From Streptomyces sp. DH37 (GTDB lineage: Bacteria > Actinomycetota > Actinomycetes > Streptomycetales > Streptomycetaceae), in the NCBI RefSeq assembly GCF_029813835.1, contig NZ_JARVKV010000001.1, positions 62,001-126,000 on the forward strand: DNA of 64,000 nt, in the 5' to 3' direction. Under the pieces are notes generated by a model. That model ran no database searches and was not told the origin of the DNA. It saw nothing but the letters and a program-made list of their open reading frames with translations. Both the position numbers and the translations under genes were made by a program. The stretch's first letter is position 1. Each line of letters opens with the position of its first letter. This document shows, piece after piece, positions 26,311-35,110 of this stretch.

Positions 26311-27354
26311 ATGCCCACACCATCCCTGCCCAGCCGCAGAGGCCTGCTGTTCGGCACCGCCGCCGTCTCCGCCGGCGCCCTCCTCACCGGCTGCACCAGC
26401 AACGAGAGCAACGACGAGAGCGACGCCCGGCAGGCCGGGGCCGCCGAGGACAAGCCCGGCAGGCCGGTCACCATCGGCTTCGCCGGCCCGCAGGCCGACC
26501 ACGGCTGGCTCAACGCCATCAACGAGAACGCCACCAGCCGCGCGAAGAGGTACTCCGACGTCACCCTGGAGGTCACCGAGGGCTCCAACGACACCGCCCA
26601 GCAGATCGGCCAGATCGAGACCCTGATCAACAAGAAGGTCGACGTCCTGGTCGTCCTCCCCGCCGACGGCAAGGCGCTGACCCAGGTCGGGCTGAAGGCC
26701 ATGCGCGCGGGCATCCCCGTGGTCAACCTCGACCGGGTCTTCGCCTCCCCGCAGGCGTACCGCTGCTGGATCGGCGGCGACAACTACGGCATGGGCCTCA
26801 ACGCCGGGCGCTACATCGGCGAGCGGCTCAAGGACAAGAAGAACGCCAAGGTCGTCGAACTGGCCGGGCTGGACAACCTGGAGCTGACCCGGCAGCGCAC
26901 CCAGGGCTTCGACGACGCGCTGAGGAACTACCCCAACATCGAGAAGGTCGCCCGCCAGGCCGCCGAGTTCACCGTCGAGTCCGGCCAGGCCAAGATGTCC
27001 CAGCTCCTTCAGGCCCAGCCGTCCTTCGACGCCCTGTGGAACCACGACGACGACCAGGGAGTGGGCGCCGAGCGCGCCATCAAGCAGGCCGGGCGGGACG
27101 AGTTCTTCATGGTCGGCGGCGCCGGCTCCCGGCACGCCATGGACGCCATCAAGGCGGACGACACCGTGCTCAAGGCCACCGTCCTGTACCCGCCGACCAT
27201 GGCCGCCTCCGCCATCGACCTCGCCCGCGCCCTCGGGCAGGCCAAGGGCGTCGCCGGCATGGCCGAACAGGAGATCCCCGCCTCGATCACCCTCTACTCC
27301 GCCGTCGTCGACAAGGACAACGTCGACGAGTACCTGCCGACCGGCTTCAGCTGA
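26311..27354 (+). CDS. Sugar ABC importer, substrate-binding lipoprotein (RbsB type)
   Basis: Protein of 347 residues with a twin-arginine-like start (PSRRGLLFGTAAV) and a lipobox ALLTGC with Cys28, so it is exported and anchored to the outer face of the membrane. The rest is a periplasmic-binding-protein-like domain 4 (ribose-binding type): VTIGFAGPQADHGWLNAINENA, IETLINKKVDVLVVLPADGKAL, IPVVNLDRVFASP, WNHDDDQGVGAERAIKQAG. The family binds ribose, xylose, inositol and similar sugars. Substrate is not deducible from sequence alone, but the following oxidoreductase and isomerase genes fit a cyclitol or uncommon sugar. Confidence 0.92.
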   Translation: MPTPSLPSRRGLLFGTAAVSAGALLTGCTSNESNDESDARQAGAAEDKPGRPVTIGFAGPQADHGWLNAINENATSRAKRYSDVTLEVTEGSNDTAQQIGQIETLINKKVDVLVVLPADGKALTQVGLKAMRAGIPVVNLDRVFASPQAYRCWIGGDNYGMGLNAGRYIGERLKDKKNAKVVELAGLDNLELTRQRTQGFDDALRNYPNIEKVARQAAEFTVESGQAKMSQLLQAQPSFDALWNHDDDQGVGAERAIKQAGRDEFFMVGGAGSRHAMDAIKADDTVLKATVLYPPTMAASAIDLARALGQAKGVAGMAEQEIPASITLYSAVVDKDNVDEYLPTGFS

Positions 27355-27431
27355 CACCTTCCGCGGACACCCCACGGGCGGGGTCCCGACCGGCGCGGAC
27401 CCGACGGCGCGGACGACGATTTGGAGGTCCC

Positions 27432-28691
27432 ATGGACTCTTCCGGCAACGAGAGCAAGCGGCCCACCCTCGGCGTGGGCATGGTGGGCTACGCCTTCATG
27501 GGCGCCGCCCACTCCCAGGGCTGGCGCACCGCCGGCCGGGTCTTCGACCTGCCCCTCGACCCGGTCATGGCCGCGGTGTGCGGCCGCGACCCGGACGCGG
27601 TGCGCGCCGCGGCGGACAGACTCGGCTGGGCCGCCGCCGAGACCGACTGGCGTGCCCTGGTCGCCCGCGACGACGTCGACCTGGTGGACATCTGCACCCC
27701 CGGGGACAGCCACGCCGAGATCGCGATCGCCGCGCTGGAGGCCGGCAAGCACGTGCTGTGCGAGAAGCCGCTGGCCAACACGGTCCAGGAGGCCGAGGCG
27801 ATGGCGGCGGCGGCCCGCAGGGCGCGGGCGCGCGGGCAGGTCGCCATGGTGGGCTTCAACTACCGCCGCACCCCCGCCATCGCCCAGGCGCGCCGCATGG
27901 TGGAGGCCGGCCGGATCGGTGTCCTGCGGCACGTGCGGGTCGCCTACCTCCAGGACTGGATCGTCGACCCGGAGTTCCCGCTCGTCTGGCGGTTGCGGCG
28001 CGAGCACGCGGGCTCGGGCGCGCTGGGCGACCTGGGAGCGCACATCGTGGACCTCGCGCAGTACCTGGCGGGGGAGCGCCTGGCCGGCGTCGCCGGGCTG
28101 ACCGAGACCTTCGTACGGGAGCGTCCGCTGCCCGCCGGGGCCTCGGCGGGCCTGACCGCGTCGGCGGACGGCGGCCCGCCCTCACCCGGCCGCGCGGCAC
28201 GCGGCCGGGTGACGGTGGACGACGCGGCGCTGTTCACCGGACGGTTCGCCTCCGGGGCGCTGGCCTCCTTCGAGGCCACCCGCTTCGCCGCGGGCCGCAA
28301 GAACGCGCTGCGCATCGAGCTCAACGGCGACCGCGGCTCCCTCGCCTTCGACCTGGAGCGGCTCAACGAGCTCTCCTTCCACGACCACACCGAGCCCGCC
28401 GCCTCCGCGGGCTTCCGGCGGATCCTCGTCACCGAGGCCGACCACCCCTACCTGGAGGCCTGGTGGCCGCCCGGCCACGGCCTCGGCTACGAGCACACCT
28501 TCGTCCACCAGGCCGCCGACCTGGTGCGCGCCATCGCCGCCGGGGACCAGCCGGAGCCCTCCTTCGACGACGGCCTCCAGGTGCAGCGGGTGCTGGCCGC
28601 GGTCGAGGAGAGCGCCGAGAAGAACTGCGTCTACACGCCCGTGCCGCCGGCGTCGCCGGTGGCACCCGTTCCCGCCGCACAGGCCCGATAA
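27432..28691 (+). CDS. Gfo/Idh/MocA-family sugar or cyclitol dehydrogenase
   Basis: Protein of 419 residues. It has an N-terminal Rossmann domain ([18 protein letters not shown], about 14-31), the family EKPL motif at 111-114 in [11 protein letters not shown], and a C-terminal alpha/beta domain with the catalytic-site segment [17 protein letters not shown] (about 200-216). Such enzymes oxidise a hydroxyl of a sugar or inositol with NAD(P)+, often at C2 or C3. A Gly/Ala/Pro-rich insert near 235-260 ([20 protein letters not shown]) is unusual. The ATG at 27432 follows GGAGG closely. The next gene starts 11 bp after its stop, so the pair acts together: oxidation followed by isomerisation, epimerisation or elimination. 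Confidence 0.9.
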   Translation: MDSSGNESKRPTLGVGMVGYAFMGAAHSQGWRTAGRVFDLPLDPVMAAVCGRDPDAVRAAADRLGWAAAETDWRALVARDDVDLVDICTPGDSHAEIAIAALEAGKHVLCEKPLANTVQEAEAMAAAARRARARGQVAMVGFNYRRTPAIAQARRMVEAGRIGVLRHVRVAYLQDWIVDPEFPLVWRLRREHAGSGALGDLGAHIVDLAQYLAGERLAGVAGLTETFVRERPLPAGASAGLTASADGGPPSPGRAARGRVTVDDAALFTGRFASGALASFEATRFAAGRKNALRIELNGDRGSLAFDLERLNELSFHDHTEPAASAGFRRILVTEADHPYLEAWWPPGHGLGYEHTFVHQAADLVRAIAAGDQPEPSFDDGLQVQRVLAAVEESAEKNCVYTPVPPASPVAPVPAAQAR

Positions 28692-28701
28692 GGAGGCGCG
28701 G

Positions 28702-29709
28702 ATGCCCCGCAACTTCACCCTGTTCACCGGCCAGTGGGCCGACCTGCCGCTGGAGGAGGTCTGCCGGCTGGCCCGCGACTTCGGCTACGACGGTCTGGAA
28801 CTGGCCTGCTGGGGCGACCACTTCGAGGTCGACCGGGCACTGGGCGAGACCGGTTACCTCGAGGGCCGGCGCGCGTTGCTGGAGAAGTACGGCCTGCGGT
28901 GCTGGGCGGTCTCCAACCACCTCGTCGGCCAGGCCGTCTGCGACCACCCCATCGACGAGCGCCACCGGGCGATCCTGCCGGACCGCGTCTGGGGCGACGG
29001 CGAGCCGGAGGGGGTGCGGCGGCGGGCCGCGGCTGAGATGGCCGACACCGCGCGCGCCGCCGCGGCCTTCGGCGTCCGCACGGTCGTCGGCTTCACCGGC
29101 TCGTCCATCTGGCATCTGGTCGCCATGTTCCCGCCCGTCCCGCCCGCCATGGTGGACCGGGGCTACGAGGACTTCGCCGAGCGCTGGAACCCCGTCCTGG
29201 ACGTCTTCGACGCGGAGGGCGTGCGCTTCGCCCACGAGGTGCACCCCGGAGAGATCGCCTACGACTACTGGACGACCCGGCGGGCCCTCCAGGCCGTGGA
29301 CCACCGGCCCGCCTTCGGGCTGAACTTCGACCCCAGCCACTTCGTCTGGCAGGACCTCGACCCGGTCGGCTTCCTCTGGGACTTCCGCGACCGCGTCTAC
29401 CACGTCGACTGCAAGGAGGCGCGCAAGCGCCTCGACGGCCGCAACGGACGCCTCGGCTCCCACCTGCCGTGGGGCGACCCGCGGCGCGGCTGGGACTTCG
29501 TCTCGGCCGGGCACGGTGACGTGGCCTGGGAGGACGTCTTCCGGATGCTGCGGTCCATCGGCTACGACGGCCCGGTCTCGGTGGAGTGGGAGGACGCCGG
29601 CATGGACCGCCTCCAGGGCGCGCCCGAGGCCCTGGCCCGGCTCAGGGCGTACGACTTCGAGCCACCTTCGGCCGCTTTCGACGCCGCCTTCGGCGGTGGC
29701 GGGGGCTGA
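28702..29709 (+). CDS. Sugar phosphate isomerase/epimerase (xylose-isomerase-like TIM barrel)
   Basis: TIM barrel of 335 residues with metal-site candidates typical of the AP_endonuc_2 family: Glu in [10 protein letters not shown], Asp/His in [13 protein letters not shown], Asp in [10 protein letters not shown], and Glu in [13 protein letters not shown]. It resembles proteins paired with Gfo/Idh dehydrogenases in sugar and inositol catabolism and in 3-keto-glycoside breakdown. The start is ATG 28702 (AAGGAGG upstream). Last gene of the ABC operon. Confidence 0.88.
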   Translation: MPRNFTLFTGQWADLPLEEVCRLARDFGYDGLELACWGDHFEVDRALGETGYLEGRRALLEKYGLRCWAVSNHLVGQAVCDHPIDERHRAILPDRVWGDGEPEGVRRRAAAEMADTARAAAAFGVRTVVGFTGSSIWHLVAMFPPVPPAMVDRGYEDFAERWNPVLDVFDAEGVRFAHEVHPGEIAYDYWTTRRALQAVDHRPAFGLNFDPSHFVWQDLDPVGFLWDFRDRVYHVDCKEARKRLDGRNGRLGSHLPWGDPRRGWDFVSAGHGDVAWEDVFRMLRSIGYDGPVSVEWEDAGMDRLQGAPEALARLRAYDFEPPSAAFDAAFGGGGG

Positions 29710-29944
29710 GCCGGGACCGGCTACCGGCCCGGTGGCACGCCGCGCCGCCGGGCCGGTCCGCCCTGCTCTCCCGCACTTTGTCCGCCGGGAGGAGGAGGGA
29801 GGCCGATTCTGTTTCGGAGGAGTTCCCGGATCAGGTGGAGCCGGTTACGGTCGCTTGAGATGTACCGGTCACAAAGCTCCTCTTCGACCGGTCCGGCGCG
29901 GCGGCGCGCGCCTGTCACACTCCGCCACCCCCCGGAGGACGAAC

Positions 29945-30318
29945 GTGCACAGGAAACGGCCCAGACTCCGCGAGGTCCCCGCGGTCCCCACGAGCCCCCT
30001 CCTCGCCGGCACGGCCCCCGCGCTCACCGCCCCCCGCGCCGGCGGCGACCTCCCCCTGCCGGCCGGCGACGGCTCCGGCCCGCCCGCCCCCGGCCGGGAC
30101 GGTGGAGGACCTGCGAGATCCGCGCCGAGGGCGGGCGGCTGAGGGTCCGGCCCGACGGCGTGGAGGTCGACGACTCCACCGGCACAGCCCCCGCGCGCGG
30201 CCCGCGGCAGGGGCGCACCGGCACCCGGAACCACGGCGACGGCGGCGACGGCGGCGAGCTGTCCTTCCGCGCCACCCGCGTGAAGGAACGGCCGGTCAGG
30301 GACGCGTGGTCGTCCTGA
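29945..30318 (+). pseudogene. Possible remnant of a secreted protein gene
   Basis: A GTG at 29945 with GGAGG 6 nt upstream opens a signal-like sequence (RKRPRLREVPAVPTSPLLAGTAPALTAP, given in part) that stops at 30142. Another frame carries on with fully actinobacterial codon use (TCEIRAEGGRLRVRPDGVEV ... LSFRATRVKERP) to a stop at 30318. A frameshift near 30100 would join them into one about 125-residue product. I do not recognise the family. The remainder of 29710-30557 holds no clear gene. Confidence 0.35.
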
Positions 30319-30439
30319 GCAGGTCCGGCCGCCGACGGCCCGAGAGGGACCGGCGGCGGCCACGGCGGCGGGGAGACCGCCGACTCCCCGCCGCCGACCC
30401 CGCCGCCCCGCCGTGCGGCGCGCCCGGCCGCCCGGCCAC

Positions 30440-30495
30440 GCGTCACCGAAGCACCGCGTCACCGTGTCACCGCGTCACCGCGTCACCGAAGCGCC
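30440..30495. repeat. 8-bp tandem repeat (GCGTCACC)
   Basis: Five or six copies of GCGTCACC or GTGTCACC, partly interrupted by GAAGC(A/G)CC, 60-120 bp before the first gene of the ebo-like operon. It is too short and irregular for CRISPR. It may be a binding array or slippage product. Confidence 0.55.
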
Positions 30496-30557
30496 GCACC
30501 ACCGCGCACCACCGCACCGGAGCAACGCCGTGCCACTCATCGCTCGGGAGGCAGCCC

Positions 30558-31796
30558 ATGACCACCGACCACTCCGGCCAGCCCGCCTCGGGCGGCGTGT
30601 CCCCCCGTCCCGCCGACGGCGCCCCTGCCGGCGCCCCTGCCGACACCCCCGCCGACACCCCCGCCGGCACCCCCGTCGACCAGGCACCCCGTACCGGCGT
30701 CTGGCTGATCGGAGCCCGGGGGTCCGTCGCGACCACCGTGGTGGCCGGTTGGGCGGCGATCACCGCCGGGCTGCACCCGCCCGCCGGCATGGTCACCGAG
30801 ACGGAACCCTTCGAGGGCTGCGGACTCCCGCCCCTGGAGACCCTGGTCTTCGGCGGCCACGACACCGCCGACTGCCCTCTGCCCAAGCGTGCCGAGGCCC
30901 TGGCGGCGGGCGGTGTGCTGCCGCACGGACTGCCCGGGGCCGTGCACGCCGAACTGGCCGCGGCCGACGCCGCGATCCGCCCCGGCGGGCCCCGACCCGG
31001 CGACCGCCGGACCGACGAGGAGCTGGCCGACGCCTTCGCGGCCGACCTCACGGCCTTCGCCTCCGGCCGCGGACTCGCGCGCACCGTCGTCGTCAACGTC
31101 GCCTCCACCGAACCGGCACCCGGAGCGGGCGGCGGCGACCGGCTGCCGCCCAGCTCCCTCTACGCCGCGGCGGCCCTCCGCGCCGGCTGCCCCTACGTCG
31201 ACTTCACCCCCTCCGCAGGGCTGCGCCACCCGGCCCTGGCGGCCGCCGCCGCCCGCTCCGGGCTCCCGTACACGGGCCGCGACGGCAAGACCGGGCAGAC
31301 GCTGCTGCGGTCGGTGCTCGCGCCGATGTTCCGGCAGCGCGCCCTGCGGGTGCGGGCCTGGTCCGGCACCAACCTCCTCGGCGGCGGGGACGGCGCCGCC
31401 CTCGCCGACCCGGCGGCCGCGGCCGCCAAGAACGCCGGCAAGGCCCGGGTCCTCTCCGACACCCTGGGCGAACTCCCCGACGGGGAGCTGCACATCGACA
31501 ACGTGCCCGCCCTCGGGGACTGGAAGACGGCCTGGGACCACGTCGCCTTCGAGGGCTTCCTCGGCTCGCGGATGGTCCTCCAGACGATCTGGCAGGGCTG
31601 CGACTCCGCCCTCGCGGCCCCGCTCGTCCTCGACCTGGCCCGGCTGACCGCCGCGGCCCACGCCGCCGGGCTCTCGGGCCCCCTCCCCGAACTCGGCTTC
31701 TTCTTCAAGGACCCGTACCCGGGCGCGTCCTCCTCGCTGGCGGACCAGTGGCAGGCGCTGCTGGCCCTCGCCGACCGGCTCCGGGAGCACGCGTGA
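30558..31796 (+). CDS. Inositol-3-phosphate synthase family protein
   Basis: Protein of 412 residues. After a Pro/Ala/Thr-rich start (GAPAGAPADTPADTPAGTP, about 22-40) comes an NAD-binding Rossmann domain (VWLIGARGSVATTVVAGWAA). Hallmarks of the myo-inositol-phosphate synthase family follow: VVVNVASTEP, YVDFTPSAG, the lysine-containing GRDGKTGQTLLRSVLAP and AWSGTNLLGGGDGAAL, with NAGKARVLSDTLG and FFFKDP near the end. The family converts glucose 6-phosphate to inositol 3-phosphate by an NAD-dependent oxidation, aldol closure and reduction. Here it heads the ebo-like operon, where other bacteria have the sugar-phosphate cyclase EboD. Its stop overlaps the next start (GTGA). Start ATG 30558, GGGAGG upstream. 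Confidence 0.88.
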   Translation: MTTDHSGQPASGGVSPRPADGAPAGAPADTPADTPAGTPVDQAPRTGVWLIGARGSVATTVVAGWAAITAGLHPPAGMVTETEPFEGCGLPPLETLVFGGHDTADCPLPKRAEALAAGGVLPHGLPGAVHAELAAADAAIRPGGPRPGDRRTDEELADAFAADLTAFASGRGLARTVVVNVASTEPAPGAGGGDRLPPSSLYAAAALRAGCPYVDFTPSAGLRHPALAAAAARSGLPYTGRDGKTGQTLLRSVLAPMFRQRALRVRAWSGTNLLGGGDGAALADPAAAAAKNAGKARVLSDTLGELPDGELHIDNVPALGDWKTAWDHVAFEGFLGSRMVLQTIWQGCDSALAAPLVLDLARLTAAAHAAGLSGPLPELGFFFKDPYPGASSSLADQWQALLALADRLREHA

Positions 31797-32695
31797 CCCC
31801 CCTGAGCGGCCGGTCGCGGGCCTGGGCCGAACTGCTGAGGGTCTCCGCCCTGGTCACCGTGCCCGGCGACGCCCTCGCGGGCGCCGCGGCGGCTGGCCGC
31901 CCGCCCGGACGCGGCACCGCGCTCGCCGCCGGCGCCTCCCTCTGCCTCTACGAGGCGGGCATGGCGCTCAACGACTGGGCCGACCGCGACACCGACGCCG
32001 TCGAACGGCCGCGCCGCCCGCTGCCCTCGGGCCGCGTCGCGCCCGGCGCCGCACTGGCGGCCGCGGGCGGGCTCACCGCCGCCGGACTGGCCCTCGCCGC
32101 CGCGGCCGGCCGCCCCGCCCTCGCCACCGCGGGCGCCCTCGCCGGCGCGGTCTGGGCCTACGACCTCAAGCTGAAGAACACCCCCGCCGGACCCGTCGCC
32201 ATGGCCGCCGCACGCGCCCTGGACCTCCTCCTCGGCGCGGCGGCCACGGCCACGGCCCCGGCGAACGCGCGGCGCGCGGTGCGCGGTGCGCTGCCGCCGG
32301 CCGCGCTGCTGGGCGCGCACACCCTGGCCGTCACCTCCGTCTCCCGGCGGGAGGCGCAGGGCGGCTCCTGCCTGCCGCCGCTGGCCGCGCTGGCCGCCAC
32401 CGCCGCGATCTCCCGCGCCGTCGCCGGCCGGCCCGCCGCCCCCGGCCGACTCCGTGCGTGCGCGGTTACCGGACTCTGCGCCGCGTACGGAGCGACCGCC
32501 GCCCGGCCGTACGCGCACGCCGCGCTCAACCCGTCGCCGCAGCTCACCCAGCGGGCCGTCGGCGCCGGCATCCGCGCCCTGATCCCCCTCCAGGCGGCGC
32601 TCGCCGCGCGCGCCGGCGCGGTGGGGACCGCGCTGCCGCTGGCCGTGCTGCTGCCGATCGCCCGCCGCCTGTCGAGAAAGGTCAGCCCCACATGA
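31793..32695 (+). CDS. eboC: UbiA-family prenyltransferase (EboC-like)
   Basis: Membrane protein of 300 residues with about eight hydrophobic helices. The first aspartate-rich motif is NDWADRDTDAVERPRRPLPSG (about 56-76); the second is reduced to YDLKLKNTPAG, as in the EboC-like and SCO3242-like branches. UbiA enzymes transfer a prenyl chain onto an aromatic or sugar acceptor in the membrane. The start is GTG 31793, overlapping the upstream stop; the stop overlaps the next ATG. From memory, a similar inositol-phosphate-synthase/prenyltransferase pair lies in the calcium-dependent-antibiotic region of Streptomyces coelicolor (SCO3243/SCO3242). Together with the synthase it suggests a prenylated cyclitol or carrier product; that is inference. 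Confidence 0.82.
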   Translation: MTPLSGRSRAWAELLRVSALVTVPGDALAGAAAAGRPPGRGTALAAGASLCLYEAGMALNDWADRDTDAVERPRRPLPSGRVAPGAALAAAGGLTAAGLALAAAAGRPALATAGALAGAVWAYDLKLKNTPAGPVAMAAARALDLLLGAAATATAPANARRAVRGALPPAALLGAHTLAVTSVSRREAQGGSCLPPLAALAATAAISRAVAGRPAAPGRLRACAVTGLCAAYGATAARPYAHAALNPSPQLTQRAVGAGIRALIPLQAALAARAGAVGTALPLAVLLPIARRLSRKVSPT

Positions 32696-33573
32696 CCCCA
32701 CCGCCCACCCCCCTGCGACTCGCCTACGGCACCAACGGACTCGCCGACCTGCGGCTCGACGACGCCCTGGAGCTGCTCGCCGACCTCGGCTACGACGGCG
32801 TCGGCCTGACGCTGGACCACATGCACCTGGACCCGCTCGCCCCGGCGCCCGAACTGGCCGCCCGGACACGGCACGTCGCCCGCCGCCTGGAGCGCCTGGG
32901 ACTGGGCGTGGCCGTCGAGACGGGGGCGCGCTACGTCCTCGACCCCCGCCGCAAGCACCACCCCACCCTCCTCGACCCGGATCCCCGGGCCCGGGGCGCG
33001 CGCACCGGGCTGCTGCTGACCGCCGTCCGGATCGCGGCCGACCTCGGCGCGACGGCCGTGCACTGCTTCAGCGGCCGCATCCCGCCCGGCACCGACCCGG
33101 ACACGGCCTGGAAGCGCCTGGCGGAGGCCGTCGCCCCCGTCCTGGACGCGGCCCGCTCCGCGGGCGTGCCGCTCGCGATCGAACCCGAACCGGGCCACCT
33201 CCTCCAGGACCTGGCCGGCTTCCACCGCCTGCGCGCGGACCTCGGCGACCCGGACGGACTGGGCCTGACGCTGGACATCGGCCACTGCCAGTGCCTGGAG
33301 CCGGATCCGCCCGCCGACTGCGTGCGCGCCGCCGCCCCCTGGCTGCGCCACGTCCAGATCGAGGACATGCGCCGCGGGGTCCACGAGCACCTGCCCTTCG
33401 GGGAGGGGGAGATCGACTTCCGGCCGGTGCTGGTCGCGCTCCACGAGGCGGGTTACGGAGGCCTGGTCGGCGTCGAACTGCCCCGCGGCTCCCACGCGGG
33501 CCCCGATCTGGCCGCCGCGTCCCTCGCCTTCCTCCGCGAGACCGACCGGATCGCCGGAGGCGTGCCGTGCTGA
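32692..33573 (+). CDS. Xylose-isomerase-like TIM barrel in ebo-like operon
   Basis: TIM barrel of 293 residues with metal-site motifs AIEPEPGH, LTLDIGHCQCLE, LRHVQIEDMRRGVHEH and GVELPRGSH, typical of the sugar phosphate isomerase/epimerase (AP_endonuc_2) group. It overlaps the genes on both sides (ATGA before, 7 bp after), so it is an integral operon member. The canonical six-gene ebo operon has only one such barrel protein (EboE), so this is an extra enzyme. It could act on the cyclitol or sugar made by the synthase encoded first. Confidence 0.85.
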   Translation: MTPPPTPLRLAYGTNGLADLRLDDALELLADLGYDGVGLTLDHMHLDPLAPAPELAARTRHVARRLERLGLGVAVETGARYVLDPRRKHHPTLLDPDPRARGARTGLLLTAVRIAADLGATAVHCFSGRIPPGTDPDTAWKRLAEAVAPVLDAARSAGVPLAIEPEPGHLLQDLAGFHRLRADLGDPDGLGLTLDIGHCQCLEPDPPADCVRAAAPWLRHVQIEDMRRGVHEHLPFGEGEIDFRPVLVALHEAGYGGLVGVELPRGSHAGPDLAAASLAFLRETDRIAGGVPC

Positions 33574-34289
33574 CCCGCCGCGACGCCGTCGCCGGCCTCC
33601 GCAAGGACCTCACCGCACGGCTGGACCGGGCCGCCCGGGAGTGGCTGGACCGCGCGCTGGCCGAGGCCGCGCGAGCGGCGCGGGACCGACCGGAGGAGGA
33701 GCCGGACGCGCGCCCCGCCGCCTGGGAGCTCCACTTCGCGTCCGCCGGCCGCCACTGCCGCCCCTCCACCCCCGCGCCGCCGACCGGCGCCGCCGTTGCC
33801 GCCGGGGAGGCGGCCGACGCCGCGCGCGTGCTGCTGCTCCACGCGGCCGGGGCGGACGCCGCCCGCGCGGCGCGGCTGTACGCGCACGGAACCGCCGCCG
33901 AGCGGCGCGCCGTCCTGCTCGCCCTGCCGTACCTCGACGTCGGCGACGCCGCCGTGCCGCTGGTCGAGGACGCCCTGCGCACCAACGACACACGGCTGGT
34001 GGCCGCCGCCGTCGGCCCGTACGCCGCCGACCACCTCGACGCCCACGCCTGGCGGCACGCCGTCCTGAAGTGCCTGTTCACCGGGGTGCCGGTGGCCGCC
34101 GTCGCCGCCCTGGCCGACCGCGCCCGCGGCGACGCGGAGCTGGCGCGCATGCTCCGCGACCACGCCCGCGAGCGCACGGCCGCCGGCCGTCCCGTCCCGG
34201 ACGACCTCCACCGCGTGCTGGACCTGACCGCCTCCACCCCCCGCCCCGAGGAGGACCGATGCGCATCTTCGATCCGCACATCCACATGA
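33567..34289 (+). CDS. eboA: EboA-domain protein
   Basis: All-helical protein of 240 residues without a signal peptide. It matches the EboA pattern: AWELHFASAGRHCRP, ERRAVLLALPYLDVGDAAVPLVEDALRTNDTRLVAAA, AWRHAVLKCLFTGVPVAAVAALADRA and ARMLRDHARERTAAGRPVPDDLHRVL (listed in pieces). Start GTG 33567 has GGAGG exactly 6 nt upstream and overlaps the previous gene by 7 bp; its end overlaps the TatD-like gene by 31 bp. EboA proteins have no known biochemical activity. Presence of this domain is the strongest marker that the operon is of the ebo type. Confidence 0.85.
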   Translation: MLTRRDAVAGLRKDLTARLDRAAREWLDRALAEAARAARDRPEEEPDARPAAWELHFASAGRHCRPSTPAPPTGAAVAAGEAADAARVLLLHAAGADAARAARLYAHGTAAERRAVLLALPYLDVGDAAVPLVEDALRTNDTRLVAAAVGPYAADHLDAHAWRHAVLKCLFTGVPVAAVAALADRARGDAELARMLRDHARERTAAGRPVPDDLHRVLDLTASTPRPEEDRCASSIRTST

Positions 34290-35107
34290 CCTCCCGCACC
34301 ACCGACGACTACGAGGCCATGCGCGCCGCCGGGGTCCGGGCCGTCGTCGAACCGTCCTTCTGGCTCGGCCAGCCCCGCACCTCGCCCGAGAGCTTCCTCG
34401 ACTACTTCGACTCCCTCCTGGGATGGGAGCCCTTCCGCGCCGCCCAGTACGGCATCGCCCACCACTGCGCCATCGCCCTGAACCCCAAGGAGGCCAACGA
34501 CCCGCGCTGCCTCCCCGTCCTGGACGTGCTGCCCCGCTACCTCCCCAAGGACGGGGTCGTCGCCGTCGGGGAGATCGGCTACGACTCGATGACGCCGGCC
34601 GAGGACGCCGCCCTGGCCGCCCAGCTCCAGCTCGCCGCCGACCACGGCCTGCCCGCGCTCGTCCACACCCCCCACCGCGACAAGCTCGCCGGACTGCTGC
34701 GCACCCTCGACGTCGTACGGGAGTCGGCGCTCCCGGCGGAGCGCGTCCTGCTCGACCACCTCAACGAGACGACCGTGAAGGAGGCCAGGGACGCGGGCTG
34801 CTGGCTCGGCTTCTCCGTCTACCCCGACACCAAGATGGACGAGGAGCGCACGGTCGCGGTCCTCAAGGAGTACGGACCGGAGAAGGTGCTGGTCAACTCG
34901 GCCGCCGACTGGGGCAGGAGCGATCCGCTGAAGACCCGGCGGGTCGGCGAGGCCATGCTCGCCGCCGGATTCGACGAGGACGACGTCGACCGGGTGCTGT
35001 GGCGCAACCCGGTCGCCTTCTACGGGCTCAGCGGCCGGCTCGACCTGGACGTGGAGGAGCCCGGGGCCACCCACGAGGGCAACTCCATCCTGCGCGGGGG
35101 GAGCTGA
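34259..35107 (+). CDS. eboB: TatD-like metal-dependent hydrolase (EboB)
   Basis: Amidohydrolase-fold protein of 282 residues. Metal ligands are visible: His7 and His9 in FDPHIHM, Glu in VGEIGYDS, His in LVHTPH, His in LLDHLNE and Asp in NSAADWG. In standard TatD nucleases the first motif is DTHCHL; the IFDPHIHM and PSFWLGQPRTSPESF segments follow the EboB branch. The start is ATG 34259 with GAGGAGG upstream. It is followed after 3 bp by eboE. The substrate in ebo systems is unknown. Confidence 0.85.
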   Translation: MRIFDPHIHMTSRTTDDYEAMRAAGVRAVVEPSFWLGQPRTSPESFLDYFDSLLGWEPFRAAQYGIAHHCAIALNPKEANDPRCLPVLDVLPRYLPKDGVVAVGEIGYDSMTPAEDAALAAQLQLAADHGLPALVHTPHRDKLAGLLRTLDVVRESALPAERVLLDHLNETTVKEARDAGCWLGFSVYPDTKMDEERTVAVLKEYGPEKVLVNSAADWGRSDPLKTRRVGEAMLAAGFDEDDVDRVLWRNPVAFYGLSGRLDLDVEEPGATHEGNSILRGGS

Positions 35108-35110
35108 GCC

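Noticed and set aside
30440..30495. CRISPR-like array
   Set aside because: Repeat unit is 8 bp without spacers of constant length; no cas genes nearby.
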